Below are positions 8,238-16,000 of a stretch of DNA of 64,000 nt, in pieces. The notes under the pieces were generated by a model. The model was not told the DNA's origin and made no database searches. It saw only the letters and a program-made list of their open reading frames with translations. The translations under genes and the position numbers were made by a program. Origin of the DNA: Anaerolineae bacterium (GTDB lineage: Bacteria > Chloroflexota > Anaerolineae > Aggregatilineales > J027); NCBI GenBank assembly GCA_019913005.1, contig JAIOHL010000355.1:1-64000 (forward strand), read 5' to 3'. How positions within the stretch are numbered: position 1 is the stretch's first letter; every line of letters begins with the position of its first letter.

Positions 8238-9629
8238 TTAGGACTCACTCGGTTTGTTAGTTAGTGACGGGGAAGGTAATGCTTCAACGGTTGGGTTAGT
8301 GCTGGTTGTCCGGCTATCTTTAGGATGATCGGTTGTTTCTTCAGGTTGCGTCATGACCTTCTTGACGTTCACACGCCGTATGCGTCGGCCTGTTACCGAC
8401 AGTACCCGAATCACGACTTGATTGGCCGTAATCTCATCGCCCGGCACTGGCACCCGCCCCAATTTTTCAAAGATGTAACCGCCAAGTGTATCACTTTCTT
8501 CGGTTGGAAGCGAGACACCCAATAGATGGTTGACGTTATCGAGGTCTATACGGGCATTAAAGACATATTCCGTGTCACTCACCTCTTCGTAAAGAGCCTC
8601 TTCTTTAAAGTCATATTCGTCTTGAATTTCCCCAACGATTTCCTCTATCAAATCTTCAATTGTGAGGATACCTGCCGTTCCGCCAAATTCATCCACGACA
8701 TAGACCAGATGCGTTTTGCGTTCCTGTAGTTCGATCAGCAGGTCGCTCGCTTTTTTAGATTCTGGAATAAAATAGGCTTCACGCAGGAGGGATTGAAGGG
8801 ATTCGGGTTTCTGTCCGTCGCGCCAGACCTTCAACAAATCTTTGGCATACAGGCTACCCACTATATTATCAATCGTGTCACGGTAGACCGGGATACGTGA
8901 GTGGCCCTCTGTGATGATCAAATCCAGCGCTTCCTCAATCGTGGAATCCATATCCAGCGCCACAATATCAATGCGGGGAACCATGACTTCACGGGCAAGG
9001 GTGTCATCGAAAAAGCGGATGATTGAGTAAATCATCTCTTTTTCTTCGTCCTCCAAGACACCTTCCTCTTGCCCCGCATCCACCAGAGTCTTAATTTCTT
9101 CTTCTGTAACAAGTTGGCTAGCGCCACTTCCACCAAGTAGGGAGGCGATGTGTCCCGATATTCGCAAGATGAGCAGAATGAGAGGCGCGAAGAACCGCAC
9201 CAGATTGAACATGGCCCATCCTGCAACAATCGCATATCGTTCTGGACGACTTGCCCCAATAACTGTGGGAATCCGATCTCCCACGACCAGCAACAGGATA
9301 CTCGTTAAGGAAACTAGTCCAATGTATAACACACCGAGGCTAAGAGTATTATTCGTCGTTTTTTCAATTGGGTTAGCAAAAGTTGTAATTACCAGTAGCA
9401 CGATGATGCTGTCGAGCACAATGGACAAAAACTGGTATGTCGCCATTAAGCGGGTAGCATCTTCACCAAGCTTCAGGGCGCGGCTAACATGTTTCTGCCC
9501 GCTTTCGAGGCGCTCCCGTAGGAGGCTCTTGCGAGAATTAACTAATCCGCTGTAGCCAAGTGTAAGCAGCAGTTTAACGGACAGCAATACGAGCGCGGCG
9601 ATTAGGCCGGTTGTAAAACTAATCTCCAC
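8238..9629 (-). CDS. CNNM/CorC-family CBS membrane protein (DUF21)
   Basis: About 463 residues. The N-terminal DUF21 domain (to about residue 185) has four hydrophobic segments. A CBS pair follows (about 200-325, including MVPRIDIVALD and EGHSRIPVYRDTIDN). A CorC_HlyC domain forms the C-terminus (FGGTAGILTIEDLIEEIVGEI and later LGGYIFEKLGRVP). Relatives transport or sense magnesium and possibly other divalent cations. The GTG at 9629 is preferred because AGAGGGAC stands 6 bases upstream on the minus strand; an upstream in-frame start lengthens the protein by 18 unlikely residues. The last 30 residues are rich in Thr, Ser and Pro and probably disordered. A promoter with TGATATAAT lies about 185 bp upstream. 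Confidence 0.9.
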   Translation of the reverse strand: MEISFTTGLIAALVLLSVKLLLTLGYSGLVNSRKSLLRERLESGQKHVSRALKLGEDATRLMATYQFLSIVLDSIIVLLVITTFANPIEKTTNNTLSLGVLYIGLVSLTSILLLVVGDRIPTVIGASRPERYAIVAGWAMFNLVRFFAPLILLILRISGHIASLLGGSGASQLVTEEEIKTLVDAGQEEGVLEDEEKEMIYSIIRFFDDTLAREVMVPRIDIVALDMDSTIEEALDLIITEGHSRIPVYRDTIDNIVGSLYAKDLLKVWRDGQKPESLQSLLREAYFIPESKKASDLLIELQERKTHLVYVVDEFGGTAGILTIEDLIEEIVGEIQDEYDFKEEALYEEVSDTEYVFNARIDLDNVNHLLGVSLPTEESDTLGGYIFEKLGRVPVPGDEITANQVVIRVLSVTGRRIRRVNVKKVMTQPEETTDHPKDSRTTSTNPTVEALPSPSLTNKPSES

Positions 9630-9811
9630 AATAGTCCCTCTGAGATTGAACAACAATGGTACGGCAGCAAGACCAGAAGCCAATAACTGACTTTCGGCGC
9701 TGAAAAAACAAGTAGGCCGTTAAGCAATGTAAGGGGGGTTCAGTTAAAGAAGGTTCGTTCACGCTCGTCGCGTCTTGCCTTATTAAACGCAAGTTTGCCT
9801 TTCTATTTGGC

Positions 9812-9820
9812 ATTATATCA
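9812..9820 (-). promoter_or_regulatory. Extended -10 promoter for the CorC-cdd-recO operon
   Basis: On the minus strand the bases read TGATATAAT, a perfect extended -10. Transcription would start near 9805 and give an untranslated leader of about 175 nt before the GTG at 9629. No convincing -35 is seen. Confidence 0.5.
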
Positions 9821-9880
9821 AGCCCCCCTGTTAGATGCAACAGAAAATGCCTTTCACAGAATGCAAAGCAACTCCATCTC

Positions 9881-9889
9881 TGTTAGAAT
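9881..9889 (+). promoter_or_regulatory. Extended -10 immediately before holB
   Basis: TGTTAGAAT (extended -10, five of six in the hexamer) ends 7 bases before the ATG at 9897. The start of transcription would fall at or next to that ATG, so the message may be leaderless; no Shine-Dalgarno sequence is visible. Confidence 0.45.
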
Positions 9890-9896
9890 AAACATC

Positions 9897-10910
9897 ATGA
9901 CACAACGTGACACATTTTCCGCAAATTGGCCTGTGATCGGCCATAATTGGGCGATAGATCAATTCCGACGCGCCTTACAATTTGAACGTACCCGCCATGC
10001 ATATCTCATTACTGGGTCTGCCAACATCGGCAAAACCACGCTGGCTTGGGCACTTGCTACTGCGCTCAACTGTCAGGGCGAGACCCCGCCGTGTGGTCAA
10101 TGTCGAAGCTGTAAGCTAATGGCCGCTGGCAGTCATTCAGATGTAGTAGTGATCGAAGCCGAACAGGTTGGTGGTACACTCAAAATCGAGCAAGTCCGCG
10201 ATTTGCAGCACGGGTTGGCGCTCCGACCCTATGAAGGGCGTTTTAAAATTGCCATTTTGCGCCGCTTTCACGAGGCCAACCTCGCCGCCCAAAACGCCCT
10301 ACTGAAAACGCTCGAAGAACCCTCTTCACAGGTGGTATTGATTTTAACGGCGGAACACGGTGATCTGCTTTTGCCTACCATCGTCTCGCGCTGCCAAGTC
10401 TTAAACCTGCGTCCGCTTGCCCTAGAAGAAACAGAAGCGGCCTTGCGAAATTATTGGAATGTCGAACCAGAGCAAGCGACCTTATTGGCAAGGCTGTCCG
10501 GCGGACGGATCGGTTGGGCGATTCGGAGCACCACCGACACGACGGAACTCGATCTTCGCCATGAATCTGTGAATGCGCTAGAACAGGCGATTGCGGGAAC
10601 GCGCTATGAGCGATTCCAGTTGGCCGAAGGTTTAGCCAAAGACAAGCCGACGCTCTTAACTGTACTGGATATTTGGCAAACCTATTGGCGCGATGTCTTG
10701 TTAGCGACCACTCGCAGTCAAGTCGCTCTTACCAATATTGACCATGAATCAGCCATCCTGCAAATCGCCTCTGCCATTAACCCGGAAGATGCCCAACGCG
10801 CCCTTGAAGCGACCCGTCGGGCTGTAACCCAGCTTGGGCAAAACGCCAATACCCGCCTATGTATTGAAGTCCTCTTATTAGATTATCCCTTCGTTAAGCC
10901 ATTTCAATGA
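9897..10910 (+). CDS. holB: DNA polymerase III delta-prime subunit
   Basis: 337 residues of a clamp-loader AAA+ protein. The Walker A segment GSANIGKT is at residues 40-47. A zinc module follows with Cys59, Cys66, Cys69 and Cys72. Later come NALLKTLEEPSSQ and the arginine-finger motif SRC (in IVSRCQVL), all hallmarks of DnaX/HolB proteins. A complete P-loop is more usual for tau/gamma and many bacterial delta-prime proteins lose it, but the short length and absence of the tau extension favour HolB. The ATG at 9897 is used rather than the longer frame from 9795, whose extra 34 residues do not resemble the family. The gene stands alone, divergent from the CorC operon. Confidence 0.86.
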   Translation: MTQRDTFSANWPVIGHNWAIDQFRRALQFERTRHAYLITGSANIGKTTLAWALATALNCQGETPPCGQCRSCKLMAAGSHSDVVVIEAEQVGGTLKIEQVRDLQHGLALRPYEGRFKIAILRRFHEANLAAQNALLKTLEEPSSQVVLILTAEHGDLLLPTIVSRCQVLNLRPLALEETEAALRNYWNVEPEQATLLARLSGGRIGWAIRSTTDTTELDLRHESVNALEQAIAGTRYERFQLAEGLAKDKPTLLTVLDIWQTYWRDVLLATTRSQVALTNIDHESAILQIASAINPEDAQRALEATRRAVTQLGQNANTRLCIEVLLLDYPFVKPFQ

Positions 10911-11258
10911 CGGCCTAAACCGCCTTTCCTATTAGGGTTATCAAAATTAACCATTTTGCTTCTGCTATATTGATTAGCCGAGTTATTCGTGCTATATTGT
11001 TTTGCTAATAAGGCTACTCATGCCCGTTCCATTTTGCGGACACACGGGGGCTGTTGAGTAGTTTTTTGGTTTCTATTGCACGGGGAGGTGGACTGGCAAA
11101 GTACATTGCTACTAATACGCATGTTTTAAACTGCCCAGTAGCATTTGCCTCTTGATAATACCAATAGACAAATGTGTGCTCGCGGTGGCTCATTAAGATT
11201 TACCAAACCTTAGGGTTCTCCAACCCTGAAAAACTCAATATCCTCAAAAGGTTTAACA
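10911..11258. other. Intergenic region with tandem promoter-like repeats
   Basis: No gene is visible. It holds a small hairpin (GGTTA 10936-10940 with TAACC 10948-10952, then a T-rich stretch), which could be a weak holB terminator, the tandem TGCTATATTG repeats at 10963-10999, and about 200 bp of unassigned leader before the methyltransferase at 11259. Confidence 0.5.
10963..10999 (+). promoter_or_regulatory. Two identical extended -10-like sites 27 bp apart
   Basis: TGCTATATTG occurs at 10963-10972 and again at 10990-10999. Each contains TGC plus TATATT, an extended -10. Two tandem promoters for the methyltransferase-SET pair are likely; both would leave long leaders of roughly 250-290 nt. 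Confidence 0.4.
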
Positions 11259-12044
11259 ATGGCCGAGCACAATAATCTGTATCAACGTGCAATCTATTAT
11301 GATGTGATTTTTGACCGCGACGTAAGCCGCGAAGTCGAATTCTTGAAAGAAGTCTATCACCAGATCGTAGGCCGTGATCTACGATCCATCCTAGACTTGG
11401 CATGTGGGCCGGGGTATCACGCCCGTACTTTCGCCAAACAAGGCTATCGCGCCGTAGGACTAGATTTGCGCCCTGAGATGATCGAATTTGCCCAAGACAA
11501 AGCCCGTGAAGTCGGGGCGGATGTGGAATGGGTAGCGGCGGACATGACCAATTTCCGTCTACATCAACCCGTAGATTTCGCATTTTGTATGTTCGACAGC
11601 ATGGATTGTCTAACCACCAATGAGCAAATCTTGAATCATTTTCGGGCGATGGGCGATAACCTGACCCCCAATGGCTTGTATCTCGTGGATTTGAATCATC
11701 CTACAAGTTGCTCCATCGGCGTCTATGAGCCGTTTTGTTATGCAGGTCAGCGGAATGGCATCTCTGCCGAAATTCGTTGGGCCGAAACCCCACCGCAAAT
11801 TGATATGATCGCAGGTGTGGCGCACACCACCCTTGAAATAAGAATAAAGGATAACGGAAAGGAAATGGTCATCACCGACCATGCCCAAGAGCGACTGCTA
11901 ACCCCGCAGGAATTGCAATTGTTCGCCGAGCTTTCCGGCACATTGAAGGTTGTCGGCTGGTATGGTGATTTTGATCTCAACCAGCCTTTTTCTAGTTCAC
12001 CCGCATCACGACGTATGATCGTCATATTTCAAAAAAGGAGTTAA
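11259..12044 (+). CDS. Class I SAM-dependent methyltransferase
   Basis: 261 residues. The N-terminus contains LYQRAIYYDVIFDRD, then motif I ILDLACGPGYHA at about residues 44-55, VGLDLRPEMIEFA as motif Post I and DMTNFRL. This is a Methyltransf_25-like fold with a beta-rich C-terminal insertion seen in relatives that act on small molecules. It is followed after 3 bp by a SET-domain gene, so the two are almost certainly co-transcribed. AAAAGG stands about 9 bp upstream of the ATG. The substrate is unknown. Confidence 0.85.
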   Translation: MAEHNNLYQRAIYYDVIFDRDVSREVEFLKEVYHQIVGRDLRSILDLACGPGYHARTFAKQGYRAVGLDLRPEMIEFAQDKAREVGADVEWVAADMTNFRLHQPVDFAFCMFDSMDCLTTNEQILNHFRAMGDNLTPNGLYLVDLNHPTSCSIGVYEPFCYAGQRNGISAEIRWAETPPQIDMIAGVAHTTLEIRIKDNGKEMVITDHAQERLLTPQELQLFAELSGTLKVVGWYGDFDLNQPFSSSPASRRMIVIFQKRS

Positions 12045-12047
12045 TAA

Positions 12048-12590
12048 ATGAACGAACTCGACGACCACCCTAGCTCATACCTCTCACCCAAACTAGAGGG
12101 GCGTGTGTTCCCTGAAAAGGGCGGTCATGGTGCTTTTGCCCGCGAACTAATTCAGGCCGGAGAAGTCATTTCGGTCTGGGGTGGAAAAGTCATGACAAGG
12201 GCGGAAGTTGCCCGGCTCAATAATCCAGCGATAACGACACTTGCCGTCCAGATTGATGAGGACATCTTTCTGGTAACGACGAAGGAGGGTCCCGGCGATT
12301 GGGTCAACCATTCGTGCGAGCCAAATGCTGGTTTGCAGGGGCAAGTGACTTTAGTCGCCATGCGCGACATTCAACCCGGCGAAGAGGTTTGTTTTGACTA
12401 TGCCATGACCGATGGGTCGGTATATGATGAATTTACCTGCGCCTGTGGATCCCCTAAGTGCCGGGGATACGTCAGCGGCAATGATTGGCAAATTCCAGAA
12501 CTATGGGAACGCTACAGCGGGTATTTTTCACCCTATCTGCAAAAAAGAATTGAGCGTCTCCGCGAAGAAGCAACCGTTTCGGCTGTTTAA
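12048..12590 (+). CDS. SET-domain protein (putative protein lysine methyltransferase)
   Basis: 180 residues with a complete compact SET domain. GRVFPEKGGHGAFARELIQAGEVI opens the fold in the pattern common to SET proteins. NHSCEPN carries the conserved NHSC knot motif, and GEEVCFDYAM supplies the catalytic Tyr region. FTCACGSPKCRG is a post-SET CxCx4C zinc motif completed by the Cys of NHSC. SET enzymes methylate lysines; bacterial members have ribosomal or nucleoid proteins as known or suspected targets, but the target here is not visible. An AGGAG sequence precedes the ATG. A Rho-independent terminator follows at 12601. Confidence 0.88.
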   Translation: MNELDDHPSSYLSPKLEGRVFPEKGGHGAFARELIQAGEVISVWGGKVMTRAEVARLNNPAITTLAVQIDEDIFLVTTKEGPGDWVNHSCEPNAGLQGQVTLVAMRDIQPGEEVCFDYAMTDGSVYDEFTCACGSPKCRGYVSGNDWQIPELWERYSGYFSPYLQKRIERLREEATVSAV

Positions 12591-12600
12591 TGTCTCAAAA

Positions 12601-12634
12601 AAGGGCTGGCACGTGTATGTCAGTCCTTTTCCTT
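12601..12634 (+). terminator. Rho-independent terminator after the SET gene
   Basis: AAGGGCTGGCA (12601-12611) pairs with TGTCAGTCCTT (12618-12628) over 11 positions including two G-U pairs, with a 6-nt loop and TTTT following the stem. Confidence 0.75.
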
Positions 12635-12712
12635 AATAAATGACCGATGAGGTGAGTTGTGCAAAATACCAAATATCGCTCAAGAATGGGCTTTTAATCT
12701 TATAATAATTTT

Positions 12713-12788
12713 TTGACCATTTTGCACCCATATTGTATCCATATTGACATTTTGCACTATACATTGATGGCATTTGTCAATATTGACT
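12713..12788. promoter_or_regulatory. Repeat-rich operator candidate upstream of gltB
   Basis: Three repeat families overlap. TTGACCATTTTGCAC (12713-12727) recurs as TTGACATTTTGCAC (12744-12757). CCATATTG occurs at 12728-12735 and 12739-12746, an 11-bp period. ATATTGACA (12741-12749) is the exact inverse of TGTCAATAT (12775-12783). The cluster lies just upstream of the probable gltB promoter, a position suited to an activator. Confidence 0.5.
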
Positions 12789-12795
12789 AGATTCG

Positions 12796-12825
12796 TTGAG
12801 TTTCTGCCCCCACCTGCCCTATCAT
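12796..12825 (+). promoter_or_regulatory. Sigma-70-type promoter for glutamate synthase
   Basis: TTGAGT (12796-12801) and TATCAT (12820-12825) are separated by 18 bp, matching four and five of six consensus bases. Transcription would begin near 12832, leaving a leader of about 190 nt. Confidence 0.45.
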
Positions 12826-12842
12826 CTTTAACAATAACCGTC

Positions 12843-12871
12843 AACCAGCCTCGACTGAGGGTGGGTTTTTT
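12843..12871 (+). terminator. Terminator-like hairpin in the gltB leader (attenuator candidate)
   Basis: CCAGCCTC pairs with GAGGGTGG around a GACT loop with one mismatch, and TTTTTT follows at 12866-12871. It stands downstream of the candidate promoter and upstream of gltB, so it could attenuate that gene. Confidence 0.5.
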
Positions 12872-13023
12872 GCCCCCCAATTCCGGTTGGTTGTTCGTAC
12901 CGCTTTTCACAATTCACAAAATCATCATGTGCGAAGAGCAGCGAAAATCCGGCCAGTTAAGCCAAAGGAAACGGAACTAATTTGAAGACTTAGGGTTCTT
13001 TATTATCTTGCGAGGGCAGCACC

Positions 13024-16000
13024 ATGACCATTCCCAACATTCGTACCGATACCCCCCCTGACGCCCCGGATGGCCCAGAACATGACGCCTGTGCGCTTAT
13101 TATGAGCGTGCGTAAAGGCGGTGAAAGCACGTATGGAACATTAAAACGCGCGATTCATGCCCTAAGCCACATGGGTCACCGGACTGGCTTTGTCGAAGGA
13201 GAAGGTGACGGGGCAGGCATTCAGACCGACATCCCCCGCCAATTATGGGGCAAGAAATTAAGCGAAGCTGGTCTGCGTTCCTCCATCGCCACCGACTCCC
13301 GCTTCTGGGTGGGACACTGCTTTATCCCGGCCAATGAAGACTGGCGCGAAATCAGCGAAATCTTAAATGCCCATTTCAACGACGCAGGTTTAAATCTCCT
13401 GATTGCCGAGCCGGGGCCAGTCGTGATGAACGCATTGGGCCGCCAAGCCCGCCAAAATGCCCCACTGTTCATCCAATTAGCAGGGTATGGGGAAACTTCG
13501 GATGTGGACAATGTCTTGTTCCGTGTGCAGGCCGAAGTGGAAAAAATACTGCCGATTCATTTTGCCTCGCTGAGTTCGCATGTGGTCGTTTACAAAGTAC
13601 GCGGCTCAGTTGAAGTGCTGCCTCGTTTTTATCCGGATTTGCAAGATCGCACTTATTACACCGCAATGGCCTTATGTCATGCGCGTTATTCAACCAATAC
13701 CGCCTCAAGTTTCGAGCGTGTGCAGCCCTTCCCACTGATGGGGCATAACGGCGAAATCAACACCATCAGCCGTTTTCGTCAAGAGGCCGTGCAGATTGGG
13801 GCAGAACTTGACCCCAATAACTCCGACTCGCAAGACATTGACCGCACCCTCCAGACCCTCTGTGCCAAATATGGTTTAAGTGTTATTGAAGGTCTCGAAA
13901 TCCTCTTTCCCCCTGTCCCTTTTGAAGTTGAAAATATGCCCAAACCCCTCCAAGCAGTCTACAACCGTCTGCGCCAGTCCTTCGGGCCATACGCGCAAGG
14001 GCCAGCCGCGATTATTGCCCGCTATGCGAATATGGCGGTGGTCAGTGTGGATGCCCTCGGTTTGCGGCCTTTATGGTTTGTGGAGACTGAAAAAGAATTT
14101 ATCTTTAGCTCCGAACGTGGCGTGGTGCCGCTTGAAAACATGATGTGTGACCCACGCCCATTGGCCCCCGGCGAGAAAATGGCGGTGCGGCTCAATCGTG
14201 GTAAAAGCGTCGAAGTTTTTGATCATGCCGAAATCCGCCAATATGTCATGAAACAGGCCTTCCAGCGCGAAGTACCTCAATTTGCCGAACGTTATTGGTC
14301 AGATTGGAGCAGCTACAGCGTTCCCGGCGAGGTTCGTACACGTGGGGGAGATGGTGGAGGTGCCGCTCAGTCACTGGCTCAGGCCGAGGTTGCTGTAGAC
14401 ACTGCCCTGATGGAAGTTGCCACCCTTGCCGCAACCGTCGAGATGCCATGGCAATATGCCCAAGCCCGTGCCGTAGATGCGGTAGTGATGGCAGCGACAG
14501 GCTGGAACCGCGAACAAGTCCAAGAAATCGAATCGGTAGTAGACACCAGCGGTAAAGATTTGGTTGGCTCGTTGGGGCATGACGGCCCATTAGCCGTCTT
14601 GAGCAAAAACCGCGTCAACGTGGCGGATTTCTTCAAAGAGACCGTCGCCGTTGTTACCAATCCTGCCATTGACCGCGAACGTGAAGCTGAGGCTTTTTCG
14701 ACTCGTATGATTATTGGCGCACGTCCCGCCATCGGTGCCGCCCCTCACCCTGACGATATTTTGGTCGTTTTGGAAACCCCCATTTTATCAGGTGGGCATC
14801 CAACATTAGGCGACGCCGAATTGGTACGCTCGATAGCTGAACCCTATGGCACCATGAATATTGAAGAGCTGCTGGAGCGGTTTGGCAGCCGTGTGGCATG
14901 GCTCACGTTGGGTCTCTACCCCGGCGAAACCGCCAATGCCGCCATCAACCGCCTAGCGCATGAAGCCGTCAACGCGGTGCGCTCGGATGTGCAATGTCTC
15001 GTGCTAGACGATACCCAAACGCTTGAAGAAAATCTTGGCTGGCTCGATCCCCATCTAGCAGCAGGCATCATTGACCGTACCCTGCGCGAAGCCGATGATG
15101 AAATAAACCTGCGCCGCCGGGCCGGAATTGTCGTTCGCAGTGCCAGCATTCGTACCCTGCACGATGTCATTCTATTATGTGGCTTGGGAGCGGACGCCGT
15201 TAACCCCTATGCGATGTTCGTTGTGGCGATTGGGGCTGACAAAAAATCCAAGACCCTGACAGGCCAAGATTCCATCAAAGCCCAGCGTACCGTCTTGAAA
15301 AATCTAACGGCGGGTTTGGAAAAAGTAACTTCGACTATCGGCTGTCACGAACTGCGCGGTTATGGTCGCACCTTCAGTAGCATCGGTCTGGCCCCCAGCG
15401 TGGCAGGCATGTTGAACACCCCCAATTACTTCGGCAGTGAAAAGGTCGGCCTGACATGGGAACGCCTTGACCGCGAAGCCGATGAACGTGCCGCCGAATT
15501 ACGGGGTGAAGCCAAAGCCCAAATTGCGCGTGTGGATCGTTTCTATCCCAAATTCTGGAAAAAAGCTGAAGCGGTGGCACATGGCGAAATGTCACTGGAT
15601 GAATTTATCGAGATGTACCGCAATCTCAAAGAAGAAGTGCCGATTGCGCTGCGCCATATCATTGAAATCAAGCACCTAACCGACAGCATCCGGCCTGAAC
15701 AGGTCGAAATCGGCGTAGATTTTCATGATATGCCCCTCTTGATTAGTGCCATGTCCTTTGGGTCGCAGGGCGAATTGGCCTATCGTGCTTATGCTGAAGC
15801 TGCCAAGCGCCTAAATATCATCTGTGTCAACGGCGAGGGCGGTGAATTGTCCGATTTGATGAACCGCTACCACAACAATCGTGGTCAGCAGGTCGCATCG
15901 GGGCGTTTTGGTGTTAACGCCGAATTTTTGAACTCAGCCTATGTGATTGAAATCAAGATTGGGCAGGGAGCTAAACCGGGGGAAGGTGGGATGCTGCCTG

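Larger units (their letters stand above)
12635..13023. other. Control region upstream of glutamate synthase
   Basis: No substantial gene is seen. From left to right it holds repeated operator-like motifs (12713-12788), a promoter (12796-12825), a terminator-like hairpin (12843-12871) and about 150 nt of leader. A 17-codon frame at 12927-12980 contains three Gln codons but has no ribosome-binding site. Confidence 0.6.

Noticed and set aside
12927-12980. Short frame with three Gln codons as a leader peptide
   Set aside because: No ribosome-binding site and it lies after the hairpin, so it is mentioned only as a weak possibility.
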